A stretch of 8,185 nt of DNA from Chlamydiota bacterium (GTDB lineage Bacteria > Chlamydiota > Chlamydiia > Chlamydiales > Criblamydiaceae), in the NCBI GenBank assembly GCA_021772365.1, contig JAJFMC010000390.1:1-8185 (forward strand), given 5' to 3'. Below the pieces are notes generated by a model. It saw only the letters and a list, made by a program, of their open reading frames with translations, was not told where the DNA came from and searched no databases. The stretch's first letter is position 1. Each line of letters begins with the position of its first letter. The position numbers and the translations under genes are program-made. Shown piece after piece: positions 1 to 6,233 of the stretch.

Positions 1-328
1 CAACCCCTCTTCCACGCTCTTCCGGGGCGATATTTATTGACACTTCGCAACATTTTCTGTTTGGACCGACAGGATCGTCTTGGTTGCGAAATCGGAGAAA
101 TCCGACTCTCTTCCCTTCACTGGTGATGAACAAAGGAAACAATTCCGGCACACCAAAATATTCCTCCCGAAACTCTTTCCAAAAATGTTCCCACACCTTT
201 GGCTCTTGGTGAAATGATACTTTGAGGCTATCCGGATCATTCCTCCATCTCATAACGAGTTTCGCATGACTCTCTATCGGCCTGACGATTTCAAATCCTA
301 TTGCTTCACTATCCACCATACTACTCAC
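1..328 (-). CDS. GNAT-family N-acetyltransferase, 3' end outside window
   Basis: Partial gene; about 109 N-terminal residues are visible and the C-terminus lies beyond base 1. The reading frame starts at GTG 328, which overlaps the TGA of the upstream cytidylyltransferase gene (GTGA), an arrangement typical of translational coupling. An in-frame ATG at 319 is the alternative start. The visible part carries a tryptophan-rich segment (MRWRNDPDSLK, then VWEHFWKEF) and the strand pair ITSEGKRVGFLRFR. It ends in VSINIAPEERGRGV, which matches GNAT motif A (xxxRGxGxG/A), the acetyl-CoA pyrophosphate loop. The family transfers an acetyl group from acetyl-CoA to an amine. Next to an SpsF-like gene, the likely substrate is a nucleotide-linked amino sugar, as for PseH-type enzymes in pseudaminic acid synthesis; that substrate is inferred. 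The fold call is fairly secure, the substrate is not. Confidence 0.75.
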   Translation of the reverse strand, partial: MSSMVDSEAIGFEIVRPIESHAKLVMRWRNDPDSLKVSFHQEPKVWEHFWKEFREEYFGVPELFPLFITSEGKRVGFLRFRNQDDPVGPNRKCCEVSINIAPEERGRGV

Positions 329-1089
329 GTGTTTCTCGTTGTTTCTTTTTGTTTTACATGTACATTCAACTCTTTCCAATCAGGATGCTCATCTAAAACT
401 TTTAGGATATCCTTCATAGTAAACTGTCTGTTTGTTGGATACAATGCCTCAATGATATTTCGGATGAGTCGAAAATCCTCTTCTGTATCGACGGTTAGTC
501 GATAGTCTGATAAATCTTTTTTAATCACAATGCTATGTGTCGTGAAGCGATCCCGATGATTTAGTACATACAGTGTGACGTGCTCTTTTTCCTCGGGAGT
601 GACGGCATAGCGTTTCAATGCTTCGAGGCATTTCAAAGAAAAGACTTCGACATCCATCCCTCTAGGATAGGTTCTGTCGATTACATTGGAAACATAGTCA
701 TACTTAGGATAATGATCGACATAAAAACTGATCACCTCATCGACAATCGCGGGGTCGATCAACGGGCAGTCGCCAGTCACACGTACGACGACATCTGCAC
801 CAAAAGCTTGTGCTGTCTGGAAATAACGATCGAGGACATCGCTCTCATCTCCGATGTAATAGTCGACATGCTCACGACGACAAAAATCGACGATTTGTTT
901 ATCTAAAGGTTTGTTTGTCGTTGCGACGATAATCTGATCTTGACACTTACATTTTTGCAAGCGCTCGAGGACGAAAGACAAAAGGGGGCGTCCAAGAATC
1001 GATTTCATGGTTTTCCCGGGGAGCCGCGTAGAACTCATACGCGCCTGAAGGACGATTACTGTATTGAGGTGAAATTTATCTATAGCCAT
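325..1089 (-). CDS. SpsF/CMP-sugar-type cytidylyltransferase
   Basis: A 254-residue protein of the glycosyltransferase-A nucleotidyltransferase fold, close to the usual length for SpsF (spore coat polysaccharide)-type enzymes. Visible motifs are LQARMSSTRLPGK at residues 14-26 (nucleotide-binding loop), RVTGDCPLIDP at 103-113 (Asp107 as probable metal ligand), PRGMDVEVF at 142-150 and LTVDTEEDF at 198-206. The family joins CTP or another NTP to a sugar, giving an activated donor for surface glycans, and commonly sits in pseudaminic or legionaminic acid clusters. The acetyltransferase downstream, overlapping by 4 bases, supports a surface-sugar operon running leftwards out of the window. ATG 1089 is chosen as start. 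GTG 1098 is possible and adds three residues. Neither has a convincing Shine-Dalgarno sequence. The exact sugar cannot be deduced. Confidence 0.85.
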   Translation of the reverse strand: MAIDKFHLNTVIVLQARMSSTRLPGKTMKSILGRPLLSFVLERLQKCKCQDQIIVATTNKPLDKQIVDFCRREHVDYYIGDESDVLDRYFQTAQAFGADVVVRVTGDCPLIDPAIVDEVISFYVDHYPKYDYVSNVIDRTYPRGMDVEVFSLKCLEALKRYAVTPEEKEHVTLYVLNHRDRFTTHSIVIKKDLSDYRLTVDTEEDFRLIRNIIEALYPTNRQFTMKDILKVLDEHPDWKELNVHVKQKETTRNT

Positions 1090-1126
1090 GATGCACACAA
1101 CGGGTTACTTACCATCATCTGCTTAG

Positions 1127-1154
1127 GCTATAGAAGATCGATCTGTTAAATCAA
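1127..1154 (-). promoter_or_regulatory. Candidate promoter for the sugar operon
   Basis: On the minus strand TTGATT (1154-1149) is followed after 16 bases by TATAGC (1132-1127), each matching four of six sigma-70 consensus bases. It lies in the gap between the hctB-like stop and the cytidylyltransferase start. No terminator is visible after the hctB-like gene: the A/T run there has no preceding stem. Read-through from hctB is therefore the alternative. Weak call. Confidence 0.3.
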
Positions 1155-1163
1155 CACTTTTTT

Positions 1164-1358
1164 TTATTTAGCTTTAGCGCCCTGGTTCTTGAGCCTTGTA
1201 CGCTTCCACCCTTCAGCAGTTTGGATCCGTACTTTCGTCGGAACAGCAACTTTTGTTGCCGATTTTTTTGCTGAAGTGTCCTTCACTGTCTTTTTCGCGA
1301 CAGGGGCTTTAGTGATTTTCGTTGCTGGTGCTTTTTTGGTGACTTTTTTATCGGCCAT
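1164..1358 (-). CDS. hctB: Short Hc2-like histone H1-like nucleoid protein
   Basis: A 64-residue, strongly basic protein (17 Lys and 3 Arg against 3 acidic residues). It has a Lys/Ala/Thr/Pro-rich N-terminal part (residues 1-42) with KKAPATK-type and VAKKTV-type blocks, and a C-terminal module VRIQTAEGWKRTRL at 43-56. Chlamydial Hc2 (HctB) has the same design: AKK-rich repeats and a C-terminal R-x-R-T-A-x-x-W-R element, condensing DNA during conversion to elementary bodies. Position beside pepA also matches CT046. Chlamydia Hc2 is much longer (roughly 165-220 residues), so this is either a reduced form or a related small basic protein. The start is ATG 1358, because TGGAGG sits 5 bases upstream; the in-frame ATG at 1370 overlaps that ribosome-binding site and is less likely. 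The function is inferred from composition, tail motif and position. Confidence 0.65.
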   Translation of the reverse strand: MADKKVTKKAPATKITKAPVAKKTVKDTSAKKSATKVAVPTKVRIQTAEGWKRTRLKNQGAKAK

Positions 1359-1390
1359 CCGTGCCTCCATTTTCGTAAAATAATGAATAT

Positions 1391-1430
1391 TAGGATTTTT
1401 ATGACATCATCCTAGCATATCTAAGGATAT
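1391..1430. promoter_or_regulatory. Small inverted repeats upstream of the hctB-like gene
   Basis: Two short dyads lie 20-75 bases upstream of the gene: TAGGAT (1391-1396) with ATCCTA (1409-1414) separated by 12 bases, and ATATC (1417-1421) with GATAT (1426-1430) separated by 4. They fall where the promoter or 5' leader should be and could be operator or leader structure. In C. trachomatis hctB is transcribed by sigma-28; I looked for a TAAAGTTT-like -35 with a GCCGATAA-like -10 and did not find one. A weak sigma-70 match is TTGTTT, 18 bases, TAGGAT on the minus strand. Confidence 0.25.
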
Positions 1431-1537
1431 ATAAACAATTTCCATGCCAACTTTTTTTTAAGGGACATGGAAGACGTGGCAGTCCGCGAGGTGTCTGGGG
1501 TTGGGAGAAAGGTTCCGAGGTCTCTACAAAGCAGAGG

Positions 1538-1774
1538 ACGCAGAGGGAGAGGTTTTGGATGTTGGGATAAAGCTCGCAAGCTCGCTTCCATATCCAATAG
1601 CACTGGTTTCGCCATGACTTTTTTTGGCGAAGCCAGTGCTGTTAATACTTCAAGGAGAAAATGGCGAGCTTGCGAGCCACCTCCTCCTTGAAGTATTTCA
1701 CCTCGTACCCCTCATCACCTCACGACCATCTAACCTCCTTCTGCGCCCTTTACGTTTCTTTGCGACCTCTGCGT
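1538..1774. repeat. Nested and interleaved inverted-repeat element
   Basis: Outer arms ACGCAGAGG (1538-1546) and CCTCTGCGT (1766-1774) are exact reverse complements. Inside, the 14-base GCTCGCAAGCTCGC (1572-1585) pairs exactly with 1664-1677. AATACTTCAAGGAG (1644-1657) pairs exactly with 1684-1697. A 15-base-pair hairpin with one G-T pair spans 1599-1640 (loop 1614-1625, containing T7). The 1572/1664 and 1644/1684 pairs interlock, so in one strand they would form a pseudoknot or alternative folds rather than a simple nest. AAGCTCGC is also tandemly doubled at 1570-1585. There is no transposase frame. The flanks (cagaggacgcagagg; tttgcgacctctgcg) resemble dispersed CGCAGAGG/TTTGCG-type intergenic repeats. 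Likely a non-autonomous or palindromic repeat element. Confidence 0.7.
1599..1640. repeat. 15-bp hairpin inside the repeat element
   Basis: AGCACTGGTTTCGCC at 1599-1613 pairs with 1626-1640 across a 12-base loop; 14 Watson-Crick pairs and one G-T pair. The T7 run is inside the loop, not after the stem, so this is not a normal intrinsic terminator on either strand. Confidence 0.75.
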
Positions 1775-1878
1775 TCTAGACACCACGGAGCTCACTACCT
1801 TCGTAGATTACCACTTCTCACGAGCTACATACAAATTTCGAGCTTTATTGGGTTATTTCATTTAAAATCACGGCTATC

Positions 1879-2949
1879 ATGACTGCAGAACGTATCATCT
1901 ATCACATCGATATGGACGCTTTCTTCGCTTCCATAGAACTCCTCAGGCACCCCTACCTAAAGGGAGCCCCCCTCATTATTGGAGGCTCAGCACAGGAACG
2001 AGGGGTTGTCTCCACGTGCTCTTACGAAGCAAGAGAATTCGGTGTACATTCTGCCATGTCGATGGGCGAAGCTCTCAAGCGCTGCCCACACGCTGTCGTT
2101 CTCCCTGTCGACCACACCTATTATCGCGATGTTTCTCGTGAAGTGATGAGCATTCTCAGAAACTACTGCCCTTATACCCAAGTTGTTAGCATCGATGAAG
2201 CCTACCTCGATATGACTGATATTGCCAAATATAATGAACTTGCCCTTCCAATTGCCCAAGCCATCAAACATTCAGTTTTAAAAGCGACTTCCCTAACGTG
2301 CTCGATCGGTATCGCCACTAACAAGCTGGTAGCAAAAATCGTCTCCTCCACCCATAAACCTAACGGCCTGAGGCAAGTCATGCAAGGTGAGGAAGTTACG
2401 TTTCTAGCATCCCTTCCTATCAATGTGATCCCCGGAATTGGCCAAAAAACTCAAGAACGTCTGAAAAAAGAAGGATACAACCATATTCAAGACTTACAAC
2501 AAGCGGGAATGGACTCTCTGGTCAACACTTTTGGACAACATGGGTACAATTACTACCAACGAGCTATTGGTAGAGACTTCCGTCCTGTCGATTGGCGGTC
2601 GCACCCCCCAAAATCTATAAGTAAAGAAACAACATTCAGTAGAGATGTCGATGATTTCTCCCAATTAGAAGAAACCATTGACGAGCAGATCAGTAAAGCT
2701 GTGGCTAAACTACACAAGCACCGAATGCGTACTCGTGGAGTATCAATCAAAATACGAGACTCTTCCTTTTTTACCATCTCCCGGTCAAAAACTTTTGCCT
2801 TACACACAAACAACGAACACCGTATCCGCCACGCTTTACAAACATTATTGCATGAGTCCTACCGAGACGGGAAAGCAATCCGACTTCTCGGCGTCACCCT
2901 AGAGCTCTTGACAAACGGGTATTGGCAGCCTACTTTTTGGGACGACTAA
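1879..2949 (+). CDS. dinB: DNA polymerase IV (Y-family)
   Basis: A 356-residue Y-family translesion polymerase, close to the usual length (E. coli Pol IV is 351). The N-terminal catalytic signature HIDMDAFFASIE is at residues 9-20, with Asp11 as metal ligand and Phe16 as probable steric gate. SIDEAYLDMT at 104-113 supplies Asp106 and Glu107. The palm/fingers region includes CSYEAREFGVHSAM (47-60), and CSIGIATNKLVAKI (141-154) precedes the helix-hairpin-helix thumb motif VIPGIGQKT (183-191). A little-finger domain follows from about 245. It copies damaged DNA with low fidelity. The tail QPTFWDD is a possible but non-canonical clamp-binding peptide. ATG 1879 is chosen because the catalytic motif begins 8 residues later, as in homologues, although no Shine-Dalgarno is visible. 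It converges on pepA with overlapping stops. No LexA-type box was seen. Its place inside the chlamydial hctB-pepA-ssb-slc1 block is unlike C. trachomatis. Confidence 0.95.
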   Translation: MTAERIIYHIDMDAFFASIELLRHPYLKGAPLIIGGSAQERGVVSTCSYEAREFGVHSAMSMGEALKRCPHAVVLPVDHTYYRDVSREVMSILRNYCPYTQVVSIDEAYLDMTDIAKYNELALPIAQAIKHSVLKATSLTCSIGIATNKLVAKIVSSTHKPNGLRQVMQGEEVTFLASLPINVIPGIGQKTQERLKKEGYNHIQDLQQAGMDSLVNTFGQHGYNYYQRAIGRDFRPVDWRSHPPKSISKETTFSRDVDDFSQLEETIDEQISKAVAKLHKHRMRTRGVSIKIRDSSFFTISRSKTFALHTNNEHRIRHALQTLLHESYRDGKAIRLLGVTLELLTNGYWQPTFWDD

Positions 2950-4415
2950 GTTTTTTTAAGGTATTCGACAATTAGACGAACACCAACACCTGTGGCATTT
3001 TTTGGTCGATACTCATCAGCACTGCTGATAAATGCCGTTCCTGCTATATCGAGGTGCGCCCATGGTACATCGCCAACAAACTCTTTCAGGAATAGAGCTG
3101 CCGTTATCGAGCCTCCCCCACGTCCACCGGTATTTTTGATGTCTGCAATATCTGATTTTAATTGCTTCCGATATTCATCAAAGAGAGGAAGTCTCCATAC
3201 TCGTTCGTAGGTCTCCTCTCCTGCTGTTGACAAAGCTTCCGCAAGACAATCATCATTAGACATCATCCCCGTTGCCACGTGTCCGAGAGCGATAACCATC
3301 GCCCCTGTCAGCGTTGCAAAATCGATGATGCGTGTAGGCTTCAAATGCTTCGAAGCATAGGCCAACGCATCGGCAAGGATCAATCTTCCTTCCGCATCGG
3401 TATTTCCTATCTCCACCGTCTTCCCTGAATAACCGACATAGACGTCGCCTGGCTTATAACTGTGAGCATCAATGCCATTTTCTGTTGTCGGCACTACCCC
3501 TGTCACATTGACTTTCAGTCCTAGTGAGGCGATCGCTTCCATGATTCCAAACACAGATCCCGCTCCTCCCATGTCGCAACGCATCGTCTCCATACTGCCG
3601 GTGGGTTTCAAGTTAAGGCCACCGGTGTCGTAGGTGACTCCCTTACCAACAATGACGGTATGCTCTGTCGATTTGGGGTTGCCCCTGTATTTCATCATGA
3701 TGAGTGCCGGATCACGAAAAGATCCTCTGTTGACGGCGAGTATGAGGCCCATTTTCTCTTTTTGTAACCTTTTTTTGTCAAAAATCGTGCTCGACAGCTT
3801 TGCGTATTTCCTCGACATCGTCCGTGCACACTTGACCAGATACTGCGGCGTCACGACGTCAGCATTATCATTTACGAGGTCACGCGAAAAGTTTACGGCG
3901 TCAGAAATTTTCAATGTTTCGCCGATCACCTGTTTTGCAGCTTTACTCGCCGACAGGAAGTACACACCTTTCAACAGCTGCTCTTTCATATCCGATTTAT
4001 TTTTTATGAAGCGGTAGTTTGCTAACGCCATCCCCTCAGCAACACCTCTTGCGACTTGTGTATCACTCAACCCTTTGATGTCAGGGAGAAACGTTATAAC
4101 TTTTTCGATTTTCTTTTTGAGGCAATCCTTAACCAATGAGGCATAAGTTCGACGAAGCAGCTCAACAGTCAATTCTTTCGCTTCTCCTAATCCGAGGAGG
4201 ACCAGGCGTTTTTCATTAAGCTGTTTAGAATAAATGGTTAGATGCTCGCCTTGCTTGGCGGTGAAATCGCCACACTTGATCGCAGTATGCGCTTCTCTGA
4301 CATCGAAAGAATCGATGACTAATAACTTTGGCTTACCTTTTTGGATCACATATGGAACAACAAAGGCATCGGCTTTTGGGCGTGATTTCAACGAAGAACA
4401 ATATTTGACGTACAT
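2946..4415 (-). CDS. pepA: Leucyl aminopeptidase (M17 family)
   Basis: A 489-residue cytosolic M17 metallopeptidase that removes N-terminal residues (leucine preferred) from peptides, normally as a hexamer with two metal ions per subunit. The catalytic C-terminal domain (about 170-489) carries VGKGVTYDTGGLNLKP at 256-271 and the M17 signature NTDAEGRLILADA at 338-350. By the constant 12-residue offset from E. coli PepA, metal ligands are Lys258, Asp263, Asp281, Asp340 and Glu342, with catalytic Lys270 and Arg344; all are present, so an active enzyme is expected. The N-terminal domain is the usual divergent Macro-like fold. ATG 4415 follows GGGGGAGAGG closely. It lies 72 bases after ssb, probably co-transcribed, as in Chlamydia (CT045 after CT044). 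Its stop TAG overlaps the dinB stop TAA (bases 2946-2949). An inverted repeat just upstream may affect translation. Confidence 0.96.
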   Translation of the reverse strand: MYVKYCSSLKSRPKADAFVVPYVIQKGKPKLLVIDSFDVREAHTAIKCGDFTAKQGEHLTIYSKQLNEKRLVLLGLGEAKELTVELLRRTYASLVKDCLKKKIEKVITFLPDIKGLSDTQVARGVAEGMALANYRFIKNKSDMKEQLLKGVYFLSASKAAKQVIGETLKISDAVNFSRDLVNDNADVVTPQYLVKCARTMSRKYAKLSSTIFDKKRLQKEKMGLILAVNRGSFRDPALIMMKYRGNPKSTEHTVIVGKGVTYDTGGLNLKPTGSMETMRCDMGGAGSVFGIMEAIASLGLKVNVTGVVPTTENGIDAHSYKPGDVYVGYSGKTVEIGNTDAEGRLILADALAYASKHLKPTRIIDFATLTGAMVIALGHVATGMMSNDDCLAEALSTAGEETYERVWRLPLFDEYRKQLKSDIADIKNTGGRGGGSITAALFLKEFVGDVPWAHLDIAGTAFISSADEYRPKNATGVGVRLIVEYLKKT

Positions 4416-4421
4416 CCTCTC

Positions 4422-4460
4422 CCCCTATATTTAAAGAGACTAATTTGGAGTCTATAGGGG
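4422..4460 (-). promoter_or_regulatory. Leader inverted repeat overlapping the pepA ribosome-binding site
   Basis: In the minus-strand transcript CCCCUAUA (4460-4453) is an exact complement of UAUAGGGG (4429-4422), and GACU (4452-4449) can pair with AGUC (4441-4438) to extend the stem past a one-sided bulge. The right arm runs directly into the purine-rich GGGGGAGAGG preceding ATG 4415. Folding would pull much of the pepA Shine-Dalgarno into the stem. No U-run follows, so it is not a terminator. A translational switch or mRNA-end stabiliser is inferred. Confidence 0.5.
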
Positions 4461-4487
4461 AAGAGGTTTTATGGAAAGCCCCCTCCG

Positions 4488-5015
<528 letters not shown>

Positions 5016-5044
5016 CTCGTAACCTTACTCTTGTGTATAGAAGT

Positions 5045-5074
5045 TATATAACCATAGGTAAAACCTTGTAACAA
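5045..5074 (-). promoter_or_regulatory. Candidate ssb promoter
   Basis: On the minus strand TTGTTA (5074-5069) and TATATA (5050-5045) are separated by 18 bases. This would give a leader of about 20-25 bases before ATG 5015, enough to include the AAGG ribosome-binding site at 5026-5023. The terminator after slc1 makes a separate ssb promoter necessary. TATAAC one step downstream is an alternative -10. Confidence 0.5.
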
Positions 5075-5204
5075 ATTACAGCATTAATTGGAAGGATATT
5101 AAACGACTTCCCAACGACCGACTGAGCAGTAAGATGTTATACACGAGGTGACCGTTTTATCATGTTTATGTAGACGGTAACAGTAGATTCGCGGCGTGTT
5201 TAAA

Positions 5205-5282
5205 ACGCAGAGGGCGGAGCGAGGTCTAATGTTTGTGAGGCGATAAAGATTACTACTTCAAATACTCCAAGGAGTAAATAGC
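5205..5282. repeat. Second, shorter copy of the dispersed repeat
   Basis: Three blocks recur in the same order and orientation as at 1538-1665. These are ACGCAGAGGG (5205-5214; compare 1538-1547), GATAAAG (5242-5248; compare 1566-1572) and a 22-base block beginning AATACTCCAAGGAG (5261-5282; compare 1644-1665, three mismatches). This copy lacks the 1599-1640 hairpin and the inverted GCTCGCAAG arms, so it is either a deleted derivative or the simpler ancestral form. Confidence 0.55.
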
Positions 5283-5314
5283 TCACACTTCTCAGCTCTC
5301 CCTTACACACACGC

Positions 5315-5350
5315 AAAAAAAAGTCCCGGAACAGACGTGTTACCGAGACT
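5315..5350 (-). terminator. Rho-independent terminator of slc1
   Basis: In the minus-strand transcript AGUCUCGG (5350-5343) pairs with CCGGGACU (5329-5322), eight pairs including one G-U, around a 13-base loop, followed by a U run templated by the A8 at 5315-5322. It begins 31 bases after the slc1 stop, so slc1 transcripts should end before ssb. Confidence 0.9.
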
Positions 5351-5380
5351 ATAAACTTTTATGAAAAACAAATAACAAGA

Positions 5381-5935
5381 TTAGATTTTGATGTATCCTT
5401 CACCTTGCTTTCCTGGGCCACTACCCATACCACCCATACCACCCATACCACCTGGAGCTGAAGATGCAGAGCCTCCTCCTGGAGTTGAACCTGGTGGCTT
5501 GTACTCTTCAGGCTCACGTCCTTCAGAGATATCACGAGCCATTTTACGCCATTTTTCAACAGTTTCGACGTAGAGAGGAGCAAATGCACGAAGCGCTGAG
5601 GAAACAGCATGTTCCATGTCTATCGTACAATGCATCAAGATCAATTCTTCTTTAACAGCTACACCGCAGCCGCCGCCAGCCATTTGACCGCCGAGCATAG
5701 AACCTTCAAGTAGACGCTCATACAACTTAAGCTTGAATTTTGCATCTCTTGGCAAACCATCTAGGAGTGGTGAATACAGGTATAAACGCTTTGAATTAGG
5801 TTCGTATGTAATATGCAGGGAAAACTCATCGTCAATCCCAAGAATACAGGTGTTGTTTTCATCGAATTCCAAACCTTCAAGGCCGAGCTCTTTACCAAAC
5901 TCTTTAAGGTTTTCCTTGGCATTTTCAAAGGACAT
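5381..5935 (-). CDS. slc1: Type III secretion chaperone, Slc1 (SycE/CesT-like)
   Basis: A 184-residue homologue of chlamydial Slc1 (CT043), a class I type III secretion chaperone that in C. trachomatis binds early effectors such as Tarp and brings them to the injectisome. Residues 1 to about 140 form the CesT-type domain and include ENLKEFGKELGL (8-19), NNTCILGIDDEFSLHITYE (27-45), LYLYSPLLDGLP (51-62), LYERLLEGSMLGGQMAGGG (71-89), which is nearly identical to the chlamydial protein, and ILMHCTIDM (99-107). The tail (148-184) is Gly/Pro/Ser-rich with GGM repeats; Chlamydia Slc1 also ends in a Gly/Pro-rich tail. At 184 residues it is a little longer than CT043 (about 167). ATG 5935 has a perfect AGGAGG 5 bases upstream (5946-5941). 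The gene has its own promoter and terminator, so it is probably a single-gene transcript. Confidence 0.93.
   Translation of the reverse strand: MSFENAKENLKEFGKELGLEGLEFDENNTCILGIDDEFSLHITYEPNSKRLYLYSPLLDGLPRDAKFKLKLYERLLEGSMLGGQMAGGGCGVAVKEELILMHCTIDMEHAVSSALRAFAPLYVETVEKWRKMARDISEGREPEEYKPPGSTPGGGSASSAPGGMGGMGGMGSGPGKQGEGYIKI
5423..5449 (-). repeat. 9-base tandem repeat in the slc1 tail
   Basis: Three exact copies of a 9-mer (ACCCATACC on the plus strand) encode the GGM-GGM-GGM run near the C-terminus. Copy changes would keep the frame. Confidence 0.85.
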
Positions 5936-5960
5936 GATTGCCTCCTAAAAGTTAATGAAT

Positions 5961-5985
5961 AGCTCCCTAGAGCTGATTTTTTTTT
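5961..5985 (+). terminator. Terminator-like hairpin with T9, plus strand, in the slc1 leader
   Basis: AGCTC (5961-5965), loop CCTA, GAGCT (5970-5974), then GA and T9 (5977-5985) looks like a weak intrinsic terminator for plus-strand transcription. No plus-strand gene ends here; it would stop antisense transcripts coming out of slc1. On the minus strand the same 5-bp stem sits 15 bases upstream of the slc1 AGGAGG and could be a small leader hairpin. Confidence 0.3.
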
Positions 5986-6143
5986 GTTTTTAGTTGTTAA
6001 TCCTTGTGATGAATCATAGTTACAATGCAGGATGCCGCTTTTTAAAGTCCAGGCCTTTCTTGGACATAACATCCAAAAGACCAACTCCCTATAAAACATT
6101 ATCGCGAACAAAAATAAAACATCACCATTTACCTTATAATGTT

Positions 6144-6173
6144 ATTATATAACCTTCAGTGTATACTAAGCAA
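6144..6173 (-). promoter_or_regulatory. Candidate slc1 promoter
   Basis: On the minus strand TTGCTT (6173-6168), an 18-base spacer and a perfect TATAAT (6149-6144). Transcription would begin near 6137, leaving a leader of about 200 bases before ATG 5935. The 298 bases between the two minus-strand genes hold no other gene I can support. The upstream gene has only a weak stem (AGATT/AATCT, 6197-6210) after its stop, so some read-through into slc1 is possible. Confidence 0.6.
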
Positions 6174-6233
6174 ATAAATATACAATAAAGATACTCAGAT
6201 TACAAAATCTATTTTTAATCCGTTATCACCAGC

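Larger units (their letters stand above)
1371..1878. other. 508-base non-coding repeat-rich interval
   Basis: No credible gene lies here; the short open frames have no ribosome-binding site or recognisable motif. Beyond the hctB upstream region the stretch holds an inverted pair TTCCATG/CATGGAA (1440-1446, 1466-1472) around a T8 run. It then holds the complex palindromic element described separately (about 1520-1780). From 1790 to 1878 is plain A/T-rich sequence leading to dinB. Before the dinB ATG there is a TAAAAT at 1863-1868 without a good -35 and no Shine-Dalgarno sequence, so how dinB is expressed is not evident. Confidence 0.7.
5016..5380. other. Non-coding interval between slc1 and ssb
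   Basis: 365 bases with no credible gene in any frame. It holds the slc1 terminator at its right end, a diverged copy of part of the 1538-1665 repeat in the middle (5205-5282), and the ssb promoter at its left end. From about 5080 to 5200 I see no recognisable structure. Confidence 0.7.

Noticed and set aside
34..240. 68-residue minus-strand open frame with several cysteines
   Set aside because: It lies out of frame inside the GNAT gene, whose frame shows the acetyl-CoA motif; it has no ribosome-binding site.
1614..1640. Hairpin with T run considered as an intrinsic terminator
   Set aside because: The T run is in the loop rather than after the stem on either strand.
1421..1691. Open frames on both strands in the hctB-dinB gap
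   Set aside because: They run through inverted repeats, have no ribosome-binding site and give low-information sequence; the region is better explained as a repeat element.
1863..1868. TAAAAT as a dinB -10 box
   Set aside because: No acceptable -35 lies 16-19 bases upstream, and the start site would fall only a few bases before the ATG.
5761..6111. 116-residue minus-strand frame across the slc1 start and leader
   Set aside because: It overlaps the first third of slc1 out of frame, has no recognisable domain, and the slc1 start has a perfect AGGAGG.
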